64,000 bases of DNA from Chloranthus sessilifolius (Eukaryota > Streptophyta > Magnoliopsida > Chloranthales > Chloranthaceae): the NCBI GenBank assembly GCA_021018995.1, contig CM037590.1, positions 104,223,097 to 104,287,096 of the forward strand. The letters are read 5' to 3'. Below, one piece after another: positions 46,151 through 58,325 of this stretch. Under the pieces are notes generated by a model, which made no database searches, was not told the DNA's origin, and saw only the letters and a program-made list of their open reading frames with translations. The translations under genes and the position numbers were made by a program. Each line of letters opens with the position of its first letter. Position 1 is the stretch's first letter.

Positions 46151-46531
46151 CCATATACTGAAACAATAGTATATGGCTGGACACAGGCTGAAACAATAGC
46201 TCTGTGGCTCAGGCCCCATGACCCTAACGTAGGACCATGCACTGAAATAATAGTAAATGGCTGAACACAGGCTGAAATAATAGCTCTGTGGTTTAGATAC
46301 CAACGTAGGGAGACTATATATTGAAATAATAGAATATAGTCAGAATGCAGATTGAAACAATAGTCTGGCATTTCAGACCCCCTAACCCTAAATTGGGAAC
46401 CATACACTAAAATAATAGTACATGGCTGAACACTGGCTGAAACAATAGCTCTGTGGCTCAAATCCCAACATAGGGAGACTATATAATGAAACAATAGTAT
46501 ATAGTTGAAAAGACTGAAACAATAGCCTGGC
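46151..46531. repeat. Ten hairpins with constant loop GAAACAAT and varying stems
   Basis: Positions: 46151-46176, 46182-46207, 46235-46260, 46266-46291, 46312-46341, 46347-46369, 46400-46425, 46431-46456, 46477-46506 and a weak one at 46505-46531. The loop is GAAACAAT or GAAATAAT (AAAATAAT at 46400). Stems differ: CCATATACT with AGTATATGG (perfect 9 bp), CAGGCT with AGCTCTG, and GACTATAT with ATATAGT. Units alternate between types, suggesting duplication of a hairpin pair. Confidence 0.8.
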
Positions 46532-46564
46532 ATTTCAGACCTGACCCAGACCTGGACAACCCCG

Positions 46565-46975
46565 AATTACACGCCTAAAACCACGCGTGCAATTTGATTA
46601 CACACAAACCCACAAACGTGCAATCAATCCCCTCTCAGACTAGACTTCCTTTCCCCAAACCACCTCAAGACTCGATTATGCGCCCCACATGGCACGCGCG
46701 ATCGGATTGAGCGCCCCACCACCGGTGCGCAATTGGCCTACGCCCGACCTAGTCTCACAGTCCTTGACCCCCAAGATTCCACAATTAAGCGCTTAGAACG
46801 AAGTACTTAATCGAATTGTGCACTCCACACCAGGCGCGCAATTAGTACTAACATAGTTAGAACTAGGAAACTCGGCTGAGCCAGTCGCTCACTGAGTCAG
46901 TGACCGACTCAAAGCGATTAAGCACCGAAAAACCGTGCGCAATTCGGTTAAACGCCTGAAATAGGGTGTTTAATT
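46565..46975. repeat. Second inverted-repeat series in the E0 LTR
   Basis: About eight imperfect inverted repeats of 26-32 bp whose outer arms end in AATT or GATT and contain GCGC or CACC-type cores: 46565-46594, 46596-46625, 46673-46704, 46705-46735, 46785-46810, 46814-46843, 46915-46946 and 46946-46975. Examples are GATTAAGCAC with GTGCGCAATT, and GTTAAACGCC with GGTGTTTAAT. Pairing is imperfect, so the call is less sure than for the first series. Confidence 0.55.
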
Positions 46976-47359
46976 AAGAAAAAACCTATAAAAGACCTTT
47001 TTTAATTAGCCCCAAAGGGGGGACTGAAAATTCCAAAAAAAAATTTCTAAAATCATACGGTCTTATTTTCTAATTTCTGACCTGAATTTAGGCCTTAGAT
47101 TTAGATTTAAGTTTTAATTCCTTAATTTAATATTTCTAAAATCTCAGTTCTTAAGTTAGTTCTCTAAATTTCTAGTTTCATAATTTAGTCCATAATTATA
47201 ATCCAAATTCAGCATTAAAAAACCCAAAAATACCATCCTATAATCCAAAATTTAATTTGCTTTCATCTCAGCCACCCGATTTGCCCAAGGGAGCTTATGG
47301 AGGGTACTCGAGAACGAGGCCAATCCTCCTTAGCATAGCGGGCCCAAAACCCTTTTTTT

Positions 47360-47870
47360 TATTATTTAGAATTTTAGTAGAAGTTAATTCATCTCTTTAA
47401 CTAGAATTAGTAAAATCAGTTTCATTATTTTCCTAGAATGTTAGTATAAATAATTCATTGCTTTAATTAGATTTTTAGTATAATTAATTTATCATAATTC
47501 TAGTAGAATTAATTCATTATTTTAATTAGATTTTTTAGTATAGTTAATTTACATTGCTTTAATTAGAATTTTAGTAAAATTAGTATATCTGCTTTAATTA
47601 GAACTGCAGTAAAATTAGTATATTTACTCTGCTTAGAATTTTAGTACAATTAGCATGCTTGATTTAAGTAGAGTTTTACTAAAATTGATATATTTGCATT
47701 CCTAGTGCAACTAGGAGACTAATATTAATTAGACTTCTAATAGCATTAGGAAACTAAATTAACTAGATTCCTAATAAGATCAGGGCACTTAAACTCATTA
47801 GACTCCTAGTAGGATTAGGAAATTAATTAGACTTCTAATAGAACTAGAACATTCAAGTCCATTAGAATCA
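47360..47870. repeat. Degenerate AT-rich tandem repeat in the E0 LTR
   Basis: Variants of TTTAATTAGAATTTTAGTA recur about eight times to 47700 at intervals of roughly 40-50 bp, then TTAGACTTCTAATAG and CTCCTAGTAGGATTAGGAA-type units follow to about 47870. No gene. Confidence 0.6.
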
Positions 47871-48039
47871 CAATAATAAGGAAAGAAAAGAAAACTAAAC
47901 TATCTAAATTAAAAGAAGAGCCATAGTTGCTGACGTTCGCAGGCGGACGATTCAGTAAAGAAGTATCCCACACCAGCTCTAAAGCGTGAACACTGACGTG
48001 TTACAGCGTCGTTAAATATTTACAGCTAGCGATCACAAC

Positions 48040-50309
48040 AAACTAGGAGTCTTCCTAGAAAACCCCTTTTTTATTTCCAACATTTCAAACACCACATTGC
48101 CAGAGTCCATTTGGACAGAATTGGGTCACTGATTCAACGAGGATCGGAAGGAACCCAGAAAAAGCGCACACCAACACTTGGGAGCACCTCTGACTGCCCC
48201 CATTGCTATGATTGCTAAGAAGATAACACAAGGGAAGAAGGCTTCAGGAGATTCCATCAGGAGGAGAGATTTAGAGCCCAGTCTGCTTTTCATGGATCAT
48301 GTTCTGAGAAAAAACATCTATGTGACTGGGCACCAATAGGAGAGAAGGGTACCCATAGCAGTTTCCATCTATAGCTTCTCTCAGGAGCATTGCTTTGATA
48401 CTGCCTAGCTGATATTTGAAGGAATGATGGAAATCCATCTCAAGGTGCAAAAGAAGCAGAAGCCCCATGCACTGCCGTACAGCAGGCTGATTACATCACT
48501 GTTAAAAAAGGGGGGGTTACCCATGGAAGATAGGGGAGGAAACAGAGACACTGGCCCCTGTGGAATTTGGAAGGAGATTGTGGACAATTAGCATGTCCAT
48601 GATGGGGAAGAAAAAAGAGTTTGAGGTTGCACCTACCATTCAAGAAGCAGCAGCAACCACCTCAGGAGCTGTCAGCTTACCCACTTTTACCACTGCATCA
48701 GTGGGTCCTACAACTGCCAGCTCAGCCACACTTGCCCTACACCATCAGTCAGCCTACCATCCCTGTTTCCATGCCTATCCCTATACCATTAGTCCCTACT
48801 CCACAACCCACACCCACTCCTACCCCAGTGTCAGCTCCCACTGAACCCACCTTTCCATTTACTCTACCCACCCCAACCATAAAAAGAAAATACACAAAAA
48901 GATCCCAACAAAAACCCATTCAACCCACTAAACCTTTCCCAGCTGTGCCCAAACAAGTCCCTCTTCCAACCCCAATAACCACCTACTACAGTCCCTCCAA
49001 TCACTGACATACCCCCATTATCACCCAATATCTCTGAACCCATTAAACCTGACACCTTTGACCCCTTTGACCATTCCATTCAATATTTCCCTTCCCATGA
49101 CCAAGACCTATACACCACTGAAGAATTCTCAGCCACGTTGGACTCCATTGTGGAGGACATCAGGCATGAGTTCACACCTCTTCCAGATTCACCACAGCCT
49201 ATCCATTTCACCCTTGCCCCAACTTCTCCACCACCAATCCAATTCAACCATGCCCCAACCTCACCTTTCCAGCCCATCCTAACCACCCCACCAACAATCC
49301 CAACCATTCCAGACCCCTTACCCTTGATACTTTCCCTACTTACCTCATTTCAAACCCAACTATTAGCCAATACCCAAAACCAGTCCACCATACAAACTAG
49401 CCTACAATCCATCCAGTCCACACTACTCAACTTTACCCTACCAACCCACCCACCTACACATATCTTCATACCTGTAACTACCCCCCCTCCTTCACCTTAG
49501 CCTTCATTTTCAGTGCCTACAACCACAGCTGCCACCCAAACAGATCCTCATATTGAGGACTTGACCATGGTCCTTGTTCCCTCTACCTCTGCCTCCACCC
49601 AAACTGAGGTAGAGGAGCTACCTCTTATTTTACCCACCTCTGCCTTTACTCAACCAGACCCTGAACCAAAAGTCCTACTCCCTATCCTACCTTCCACTAC
49701 CTATTCTTCCACCCACATTGATCCCAGTGAGGAGGAGTTGACATCCACCCTTCCACCTCCATCATCTATCCCATCACCCTCATCCACTCCCTACCCTAAA
49801 TTTGAGGACCCTACTGAAAGGGCCATTATTCTTGCTTCCTCAAATCCCATGCCACCATTTTCACCCTAACCCGAGCTACGGCTGCAAACCCTTATATCAT
49901 GAGGGATGTAAAGAGAGGGATGGCTGAGCTCAATATCAAGGTAAAGCAGCCATTGGTAGCTGAGATTGCCCAGCTGCAGCTGGATCATAGAGTTAAAAAG
50001 AGGAAGTTGGAGCAGGTGGTGATGCAAGCCCTAAACTTATACCAAGAGTACAAGCATAAATCAGAGCAATTGGCTAAACTTGTAGACACCCTCCAATCAA
50101 CCATCTCAATAATGAAGCCACCCTCACCAGCAGGAGTGTCCATCAAGGAGCCTACCATGCAGAAAAGTAGCACCAAGCCACAGTGGCCAGCTGCAACAAG
50201 ATCAAAGGCCGGTGCTGCTACAATTGAACCTGTGAAGAGAAGAAAAACCAATTCAAAACTGCCCATAGAGCTCCTGTCAGACTCAGATTTTGAGACAAAT
50301 TCAAAGTAG
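48040..50309 (+). pseudogene. E5 env-position ORF, truncated
   Basis: From about 48175 the DNA can be read, with stops, as APLTAPIAMIAKKI, DSIRRRDLEP, FMDHVLRKNIYVTGHQ, LIFEGMMEI and ALPYSRLITSLL, matching the domain core of E1, E4 and E6; weaker similarity reaches back to about 48040. The Pro/Thr-rich middle runs 48560-49870 in shifting frames. The C-terminal part 49899-50309 is open: RDVKRGMAELNIK, a coiled-coil-like stretch, a basic VKRRK motif that could be a nuclear signal, and an acidic LLSDSDFE tail. N-terminal domain truncated and decayed; no function can be assigned. Confidence 0.68.
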
Positions 50310-52183
50310 GAGTCAGTTTAGTTAGCTTGTATTTAGGTTTTATACACTTGTCTCTTATTTTTTAAATTGTAGTGTCTTGTATATAGTTCTTATGAACGCA
50401 AATTTTTGTTTTGTGTCCCTTCCTTATAGTAGTTATACTTTTATTCTTTTATGCATGTTCTTTTATTGCTTTGTATGTTATCTTTGATGATTGTACCCTG
50501 TTGCCCCTGATGACTTATTCTTTGAAACAATGGGAACACTGTTCCTCATAGGTTTGGGGGTATGGCAGTGTAGGCCAATGAAGTAGTTAACCTAAGTGCA
50601 ACAGCTTTGATTAACTGAGGAATAAAAGTAATGAAGTTCACCTAAGCAATGCTGACAATGAGGAAAGTCAGCATTGTGTAAACTATTTAACACTAAAATC
50701 ATTTAAAATTTAATACCTTCATGAAGTGGGCATCAAGAAAATTTTTACAAGAAGAACTTAGTAAACCAGTGAGGAGAGAAAATGGAGAAAACATATCCCT
50801 TTGAGCTTAATTGAAGACCATACCTAGTGAGAATTGGGCCCAAATAAAAAAAAATTCTTTGAGGAGTGTCTTTGGTAATATTTTTCTGCTCTAAGGACTG
50901 GCTGATTCAACCCCTTTTCACTAGAAATTAGGCACTTCCAAGTTGAAACTTTTGACAACATGTATAACACTAAGGAGATGATCAAGGCCTTCATTTGGAC
51001 AGTTTGAGCCTAAAGTACCAACCAATTGAAATTGCTCTTTTGCATATACTTTTTGATCCTTCAAATTATTTTTTCTTCAAGATACACCAAAGTACCTGCA
51101 CCTCAACTTGTAGACCTGATTCAACCCTACCCTCACTCTGAGATTTCAGAAGGTAAAGGAGAAGAAGTTGAAGAAAGGCAAGTTGGGTGCAACATTTGGT
51201 GAATTAAAAAGAGAAGCAATATATGAATAGAAGTGTAGCAATGGTACAGTTGTGGCAGTTCATAAAAAATAAAAATAAATAAATTAAAATAAAAACAAAA
51301 ATAAAAGGAAAAGAGAAGTCAAGAGGAGAACTTCATCTAAAAATTGAAAAGAAGAAGAGAAGCTGGCCAGTTTGAATCTGAAAAATCTCAATGAAGCTGA
51401 AGTTTATTGAATTTAAGAAGGTGAAGTCATGAATCACCTCCTACACCTGTTGATTTCTCAGTTTTGAATCTCCTTTATCACTTCCATTTTTTATAAACCT
51501 CACCCATAAGCCACATTACAATCCATCAAAAAGACCTTGTTGATCCTAAGTGAAGTGAGTTATCATGTAGAGATGAAGAGCTATCTAATCTATGGTGAAG
51601 AGTGTTTGATGATGTTAGTAATTAGTAGCAAATGTCTATGCTCATGCTTACAGACTCATTTGGGGTCTGTAACTGCTCTTGAGCTTGTGTGAAATGGTAC
51701 ACCCTTAAATTTATTGTGAGAAACAGCCCTGGTAAGCATTGGGTCTGAGATTAAAATCACTGGGGTATTGTTTGAACCTGAATTTTGATTTACTAGTAAG
51801 CTTAATACTGTTTTGCACATATTGTTTTTTTGGTGTCAGCTGATTGGATGTGATGAGCATGCATGCATGATTTAGGTGTTAAATAGTTTTCATATGCCAA
51901 TTTGAAACTCCTCTAATTTGAAAGAGCAAGGGTGGACTAAACTGTATTTATTACGAATTGATTACCCATTGTGTTTGTACTTTGTTTAACTGTGTTCATT
52001 GAGAAGTTTGTGGGTATCTTCACTGAAAACCCTCAGGAGACTTCACTCCTCCACTAGGGATCACCTAGGGGTTTAAAAGGTTTGGTGCATAAGCTAAATG
52101 CATCTATGCTCCCTACGAAAGTGGCATTTAAATTTTGAGAGTAGTTGTTTAATTTTTCCTTTACTCGAGGACTAGTAAAGATT
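50310..52183 (+). other. E5 3' untranslated region
   Basis: No gene. Homologous to the 3' regions of E1, E4 and E6. AGGTTTGGGGGTATG at 50550-50564 is the internal polypurine-tract copy, here with one change. Confidence 0.68.
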
Positions 52184-52243
52184 ACGTTTGGGGGTGTGTT
52201 AAACACTGAAAATTACTATTTTTAACCTCTTAACCTAGCCTTT
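52184..52243 (+). other. E5 polypurine tract and LTR stub
   Basis: ACGTTTGGGGGTGTG at 52184-52198, LTR start TGTTAAACAC at 52197. LTR similarity stops at about 52243 and E6 sequence begins. Confidence 0.7.
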
Positions 52244-53270
52244 CATGAATCTGATATAATTGAAAATATTTAGCATTCTGAATTTTTGATGTACATATGT
52301 TGATAATGGGCACTGAGAGTATCACGATGAAATGGATTACATGTGAAGGGGTTGGTGCAGATGCACAATGGATAGGTGCATGCCAGTATGTATGCATTGG
52401 CCAATGTGCAGCTCTGAGAAAAAAAAGTTAAATTGTGCTTTCTCGCAAGTCTCTATGGCCTCAATATCATGCTCGTGAGCCACTTGAAGGTTTTCTCGTT
52501 GAGTTCTGATAGGAATGTTGTACTTCGCGAGAGCTTCGCGAGCAAATGGCACCTGCTGAAGCCTGATAATGACTTCGTGAGGCTTTACCTTGGCAGCAAC
52601 ATGGAGCTGCGCAAAGAATGGAAATCAAGCACGTGGTACCTCGCGAGAGCCTCGCAAGCAAACTTCTGAGCTCACTGAATATATTTTCTTCGCAAGGTTC
52701 TTTGCTTCAACTGCGCAAGTGATATACCTGCCCTCTCGCACAACTCAACTACAACATCAGCTCCGCGAATGAGCTCGCGAAGTATTTGAGTCCCTTAAAG
52801 CAGATCTCGCAAGATCCCACTTAACTGTGCGAAAAGAGCATTTTTGCCTCGCGAATACCTAACGAGAACTGCGCGAGCCACATATTCCTTCATTTAAACC
52901 CTGCGATTTTTCATTTTCTTCATTTCATCTCCCTGTGCCCTAAATCTCACTAAGCACCCTCGAGCTCCCTCCTCCCTTCTCTCTTCTCTATAGCCACAAC
53001 CACTCCAACTCAACAAATTTCCTCCTACAATTGTGTTCTGCATCACCTCCTAGTTACTTTGAACTCAGTTTGAGGGGATTTGATCCACCGTGCATTGTTT
53101 GAAGTGGAACCCTAGCAAATGGTGGTAAGATTTCTCACTCTCTCTCAGTTGGTTTGATTGAATATTAATTTAGAGTTAAGAAGAGAGGAATTTGTGGGCA
53201 TTACCTCTATTGGAGTGTGAACTATCTCTACTTTTCTTTTAAAGCCCTAATTTAGAGAAATTGGTTAGCC
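52244..53270 (+). other. E6 spacer and leader upstream of the env-like ORF
   Basis: Bases 52436-52890 are dense in CGCGA-type motifs (CTTCGCGAGAG, CTCGCGAAG, CTGCGCGAG). From 52890 the sequence matches the reverse complement of 27630-27850 in E1. No coding frame is recognised. Confidence 0.55.
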
Positions 53271-56200
53271 ATGGCCACAAGTTCGAAATTCATTGATGCC
53301 TTGGCTGCCTTGGTGAATCCTACACCCACTGGCAGCCATGTGGCCACTCAAAAATATGTAAGAATTGTAGAGGGCTCCACAGTGGAGGCCTCTGAAGTAC
53401 CTACTCAAGTTGTTGAGCCCCAAGTGGAACCAATTACAAAAGGGGCTGCCCCTGCCAAAAAGGTCAAGACTGTGGCCTCTGATGCCCATGCTACCAAGAA
53501 GAGATTTGCTCCTAAAAAGAGAGCCAGAGTCCACCCACCTACTAAGAGCCCTGAGAAATCCAATGAAAACCATAAAAAGGGCAAAGAGGTGGCCTCTGAG
53601 GTAGTCACTGAGGTAGCCCCTGAGGAGGAGGAAGATAATGAATACCTCAGAGTTCCTTCTGAGTTTATGACTGCTATCAAGCTGGAAGCAGAAACTGTCT
53701 TTGATAAGGCATTCTTTGAGGAGCATCCAGAAACATCAGCTTCAATTGCGTACTTGACCAAGACCACTCTACTACCCCTATTGAAGCCCCCACTACAATT
53801 AGTCTTCCCGAGACTAGTGCAATTGTTTTACCATAACATAAGAGTGAAGACTGGGGATTATGGGAACCCAGCATTGCTGGTGCTAATAGATAATTTTGAG
53901 ATACTATTCAATCAGGCTGCAACAGCTGAGTTACTTGGGATACTATCCAAGTACAGCCCAGAGTTGGGCTTGGGTCCCCCTTTGACAGCCACCATCCCAG
54001 AAATTGCCAAGGAGTTGACTGGAGGGATCACAGCCTCAGGGGTGTCCATTAGGAAGAGAGATCTGCACCCTAACCTAAGATTTATGGATGGGGAGCTGAG
54101 GAAAAATGTTTATTGTTCTGGGCACCAACAGGAGAGGAGGGCTCCCATTGCTGATGCACTTTACTCCTTCCACATGAACCACTACATTTATGTAGCCAAA
54201 GTAATTTTTGAGGGAATGAAGGATATTAATGAAAAGGTTAAGAAAGAGCAGAAGCCCCACTCATTGCCCTACTGTAGGCTCATTATAGTCTTGCTGCAGT
54301 TAGGAGATTATCATTTTCAGATGAATGAGGAGACAATTCCCCTGGTCCCTAGCAAGTGTGGAAAGTAGCAATGGGGGATCAGTGAAACTTTGATAGAGAA
54401 GAAGAAAAAGAAGAAGGAGGTAGCTGCTGCTACCTTGGCTGCCAGCCCTACTACTGACTCTCAAGCAGCCACCTCAAGTGTGCCAGCCAGCACTACCTTG
54501 CCCACCATTACCTCATCAACAATAACCTCCATTCCCATGCCAATTCCTACCTCAACCCCAACCTCCCAACCCTCCATATTTACCTCCTCTTTACCTCAGA
54601 ATATTTTACCCATAACCACAACCTCACCAACAGCCACCATTACCACATCATCTATACTCATACTTTTACCCACCACCATACCAATCTCTACATCAATAAT
54701 CCATGAACATACTCTACCAATTTTCCCTGCACACCCCAGCCCAGCTGTTAAAGCCACATATAAAAAGAAAAGAAAATATTCCAAAGCCCCCACTAAACCC
54801 CTACCCACCTATGTATCCCAAACTATTCCAATCCCTGAAACCACAACCATACCAGACCCTACCATAGATATCCAACCACCCTCACCAACCCAAGACTCTT
54901 CAATACCCCATGTGGAGAGTGAGCCCCAAGTTCCTGCCATCCCACATAGCCTCCTATATCCTCACCTCAGCCCATTGAACCTGCCATCCCTTATTCCCCT
55001 ACACATGACCAAGACCCTTTTTCTAGAGAGGGACACTCAGTCATGATGACCTCTATTATAGGAAAAATCAATTATGAGTTTACCCCTCTCCTAGATTCAC
55101 CACAGCCCACTACCTTCCACTATGCACCCACCTCCCCATTTCAACCAATTCCACCCATCCCACCCACAACACCCATCACCCTTGATTTCCTACCCCAAAT
55201 CCTCAACCTCCTCCTCTCCCTTCAATCCCAAGTGATCGCCAACACCCAATCCCAAACATCCATTGAGGCCACCCTTCAAACCATAAACTCCACCCTCCAA
55301 AACCAGGACTCTAGTCCTAACAGTTTAGCAGTCATCCAATCAACCTTTTCCAACTTAACCCAACCATCACAACAACCACCTATCCCTACACCCACCCATT
55401 TACCTACTCCACCCCATCTCCCCAACCCTTAACCTTAGTTGTTCCCATAATCCCTCCAATTACAGTTACCAATGCTTCCACACAAATAGACCCTGAGCCT
55501 GAAACTGAAACAGAAACCCAACCTGACCTTTTACCCATTCTTGCCCAACCTTTAGTACTCCCTTACCCAGAACCCCAACCTGCAACCCCACCTGTAGTAG
55601 CAACCTCTGATGCTGCCACAGATGTAGAAAACCTCATACCCACCTCCTCAAAAGCCACCCAAACAGGCCCAGAGGTAATAGACCTCACAGTACTTGAGTT
55701 TTAAGTCCCTCAGCCTTTACCCTCTACACCCCCCCTACCCATTCCATCATCCATCCCTTCCTCATTGCTGGCTGGCCCTTCTTCCAGTGTTGAGCAGCCC
55801 ATATTATCTGCCTCTTCTTTTTTACATACCTCTATACTTAACCCTCCTACATGCCATGCAAAATAGCCCATACCTTAAAAGGGATGTCATTAAAGGCATG
55901 ACTGACCTCAGTACCTCAATCAGGAGGCCCTATGATGTGAAGATAAATCAAAGGGAACTGGATTACAAAATTGAGATGCTGAGAATATCAAAGGGCTAGA
56001 AAGAAATTTTGATTCAATTTGAAGCTCAAAAGTATATTGCAGCAACAGAGAAAATGAGAGCAGATGGACTCGAGAAAAGGTTAGCTACCTCTAGAGAGGT
56101 CACAAAGGCCACTCGGGAACTATATAAAAGTAGAGTTGAACTCGCTGAAAAGAATGTGAAAATACTCGAAAGGAGAGTTGCTGAAATGGCTGCCAGAGAG

Positions 56201-56396
56201 CCTGCACAAGCAGCTAAGACTACCCCTCTTGCCACCGCCCCTCCAGCAAGTTCACCACCTAAGAAAACAGAAGTTACCCCAAGCAGAGGAATGTGACTAC
56301 TAAGAGTTTAGTTTCAATTGTTGCTGCTTTGAAAAAAAAAAAAAAAAAACAGGAGTCCAAGACCAAGCTGATGCACCTGACAATTCTGATGATTAG
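53271..56396 (+). pseudogene. E6 env-position ORF, the best preserved copy
   Basis: The first 365 codons (53271-54368) are open: MATSSKFIDALAAL, basic linker with KKRARVHPPTKSPEK, acidic EEEEDNEYLRVPSEFM, LLPLLKPPLQLVFPRLVQLF, GLGPPLTATIPEIAKEL, RKRDLHPNLRF, ERRAPIADALYSFH, VIFEGMKDI, SLPYCRLIIVLLQ. This spans the putative plant transposon protein domain of Athila-like elements. A TAG at 54366 interrupts; the same frame continues to 55046 as a Pro/Thr-rich region, then shifts. The C-terminal coiled-coil-like part (about 55850-56296) and the DNSDD tail with TAG at 56394 match E1 and E4. The molecular role is unknown; by position it is env-like, but no membrane features are seen. Confidence 0.78.
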
Positions 56397-58325
56397 ATTT
56401 GCACATGTAGTTAGTTAGGATGTTTTTTGTAAAATCCTTTTATAGTTATGTGCCCTTGCATTGTACTTATTTCTGTGTCATAAATGAAATTTCCCTTTGG
56501 TAGTTTTTGTGGGAAGTTTATTTGGTCCACTGTATTTTTGCTATTTGTCTGTTTGTTTGTTTTAGTAGTTTATATGTACTGTGTTTACTTTTATTCTTTG
56601 CTTTGTTTGGTGTCTCATTTTTATCACAACACCCTGCTGCATATATCCCTTATCTTTGAATCAATGAGGACACTACTCCTCATAGGTTTGGGGGTGTGGC
56701 AAGGTTTACCAATGAGGTAGTTAACCTAAGTGCAGCAGAACCAAGGAAGTAAGATAGAAATAGAGCTAAGTCCACCTAAGGAACTTTGAAAATGAGGAAA
56801 TTTAAAATTTTGCAGCCCTTTAGGCATTAAACACCTTCAAATTTTAATATTTTCATGAGGTGAACACCAAGAAAACTCACTTGTGTCAACACTTGGTAAA
56901 CCATTAAAGAGAGAAAAAGGTAAGGCATGCCTATGAGTTCAATGAAAGACCATATCCAGAGAGATTTGGGCCTATAAAAAAATTCTCTTTGAGGAGTGTC
57001 TTAGACAACTCTTTTTGCTCTAGGGATTGGCTGAGTCAATGTCCTCACTAGAAATTAGGCATCTCCAATTTGAAATAGCTGATAGTTCCCATGATATTTA
57101 GGAAAGGATCAAGGCCTTTTCTTTGACAGTTTGAGCCTTAAAATATCAAACCCAGTGAACTGCCCTTGTGCATACACCTTCTGACCCTTAATTTCCTGTT
57201 TTCTTTAAAATATACATGAGTACTTGCACCTAAACCTGTGGACCTGATTCAAATCTACTCCCACTCTGAAAATTCAGAAGGTAAAATACAAGGAGTTGAA
57301 GATGGACAAGTTAGGGTCAATATTTGGAGAATGGAAGAGAAATACAAAAGGAAGACAACAGTGTAGTAGCTAGGAAGAGGGTGACATTTCAGAATAATAC
57401 AAACAAAAATAAAAGAAAAATGTATTCAAAGGAAAAACAAAAAAACAAATTAATGAAAAGGGATAGAGAGGAGTCAAGAGAGAATTTCATTGGAAAAAGT
57501 AAAAATAAGAGGAAAAGCTGGCCACTTCAAGTCTGAAAAATATCAAAGAAGATGAAATATGCTGACCTAAAGAAGGTGAAGTCATGAATCACCTGCTTCA
57601 CCTGCTGATTTCTCAATTTTGCATCCTTTTCATCATTTCATTCTTTATAACCTACACCCATAAGCCACATTACAACCCACTAAAGACCTTGATGATCCTA
57701 AGTGAAATGAGTTATTATGTGGAGATGAGGAGTTGTCCAATCTATGGTGAGAAATAACCAATGATGCGAAAATTTAGGAGCTTTGCCTATGCTTATGCTT
57801 GCAGACCCATTTGGGGACTATAACTACCCTTGAGTTTGTGAGAAAATGAAAACCCTCAAAGTTTTTTGTGAGAGACTACCCTGGTAAGCATTGGGTCTGA
57901 TATTGAATGTATTGGGCATTGCCTAAACCTAATTTTTGAATTAATAGTGAGCCCAGTACTGACATAAACTTGCTATTTCTCTTATTGTAAGCTGATTGGA
58001 AATAGTATGCATACATGTAAGAGTTTTTAATGTGCATATCATTTGTTTAAATTTCTCACATTTTGAAAAGAATCAAAGGTGGACTGATGCTCTGATTTTT
58101 GAATACTAATTTGGTAATATTGCACTTTTGTTAACTGTTTCATTGAGAAGTTTGTGGGTATCTTCACTGAAAATCCTCAGGAGACTTCACTCCTCCACTA
58201 GGGATCACCTAGGGCTTTAAAAGGCTTGATGCATGAGCTAAATGCATTTGTGTTCCCTACAAAAGTGACATTTAGATTTTTAGAATAGTTGTTTTAATTC
58301 CTTTGCTTAGGGACTAGCAAAGATT
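56397..58325 (+). other. E6 3' untranslated region
   Basis: No gene. It has the internal polypurine-tract copy AGGTTTGGGGGTGTG at 56684-56698, preceded by an inverted repeat with TGAGGA and TCCTCA arms. An 18-base A run (56331-56349) lies just upstream, inside the decayed ORF end. Confidence 0.7.

Larger units (their letters stand above)
46029..47950 (+). repeat. E0 3' LTR (right end uncertain)
   Basis: It starts TGTAGACACCCCCATTTTGC after a polypurine tract. It holds two hairpin series (46151-46531 and 46565-46975) and an AT-rich tandem repeat (about 47360-47870). The end is not defined: env-like sequence of E5 is recognisable from about 48040 and the LTR end or a truncation lies shortly before. 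Confidence 0.65.
48040..52243 (+). mobile_element. E5: 5'-truncated Athila-type element, env-like end only
   Basis: It holds the env-like ORF without its first part, the 3' untranslated region, the polypurine tract and the first 47 or so bases of the 3' LTR, in the order seen in E1 and E4. The left limit is unclear (between about 47950 and 48175). On the right the LTR breaks off after CCTAGCCTTTC and is joined to E6 leader sequence. Confidence 0.75.

Noticed and set aside
46132-46533. 133-residue minus-strand ORF
   Set aside because: Translation of the E0 hairpin array; the periodic protein reflects the DNA repeat.
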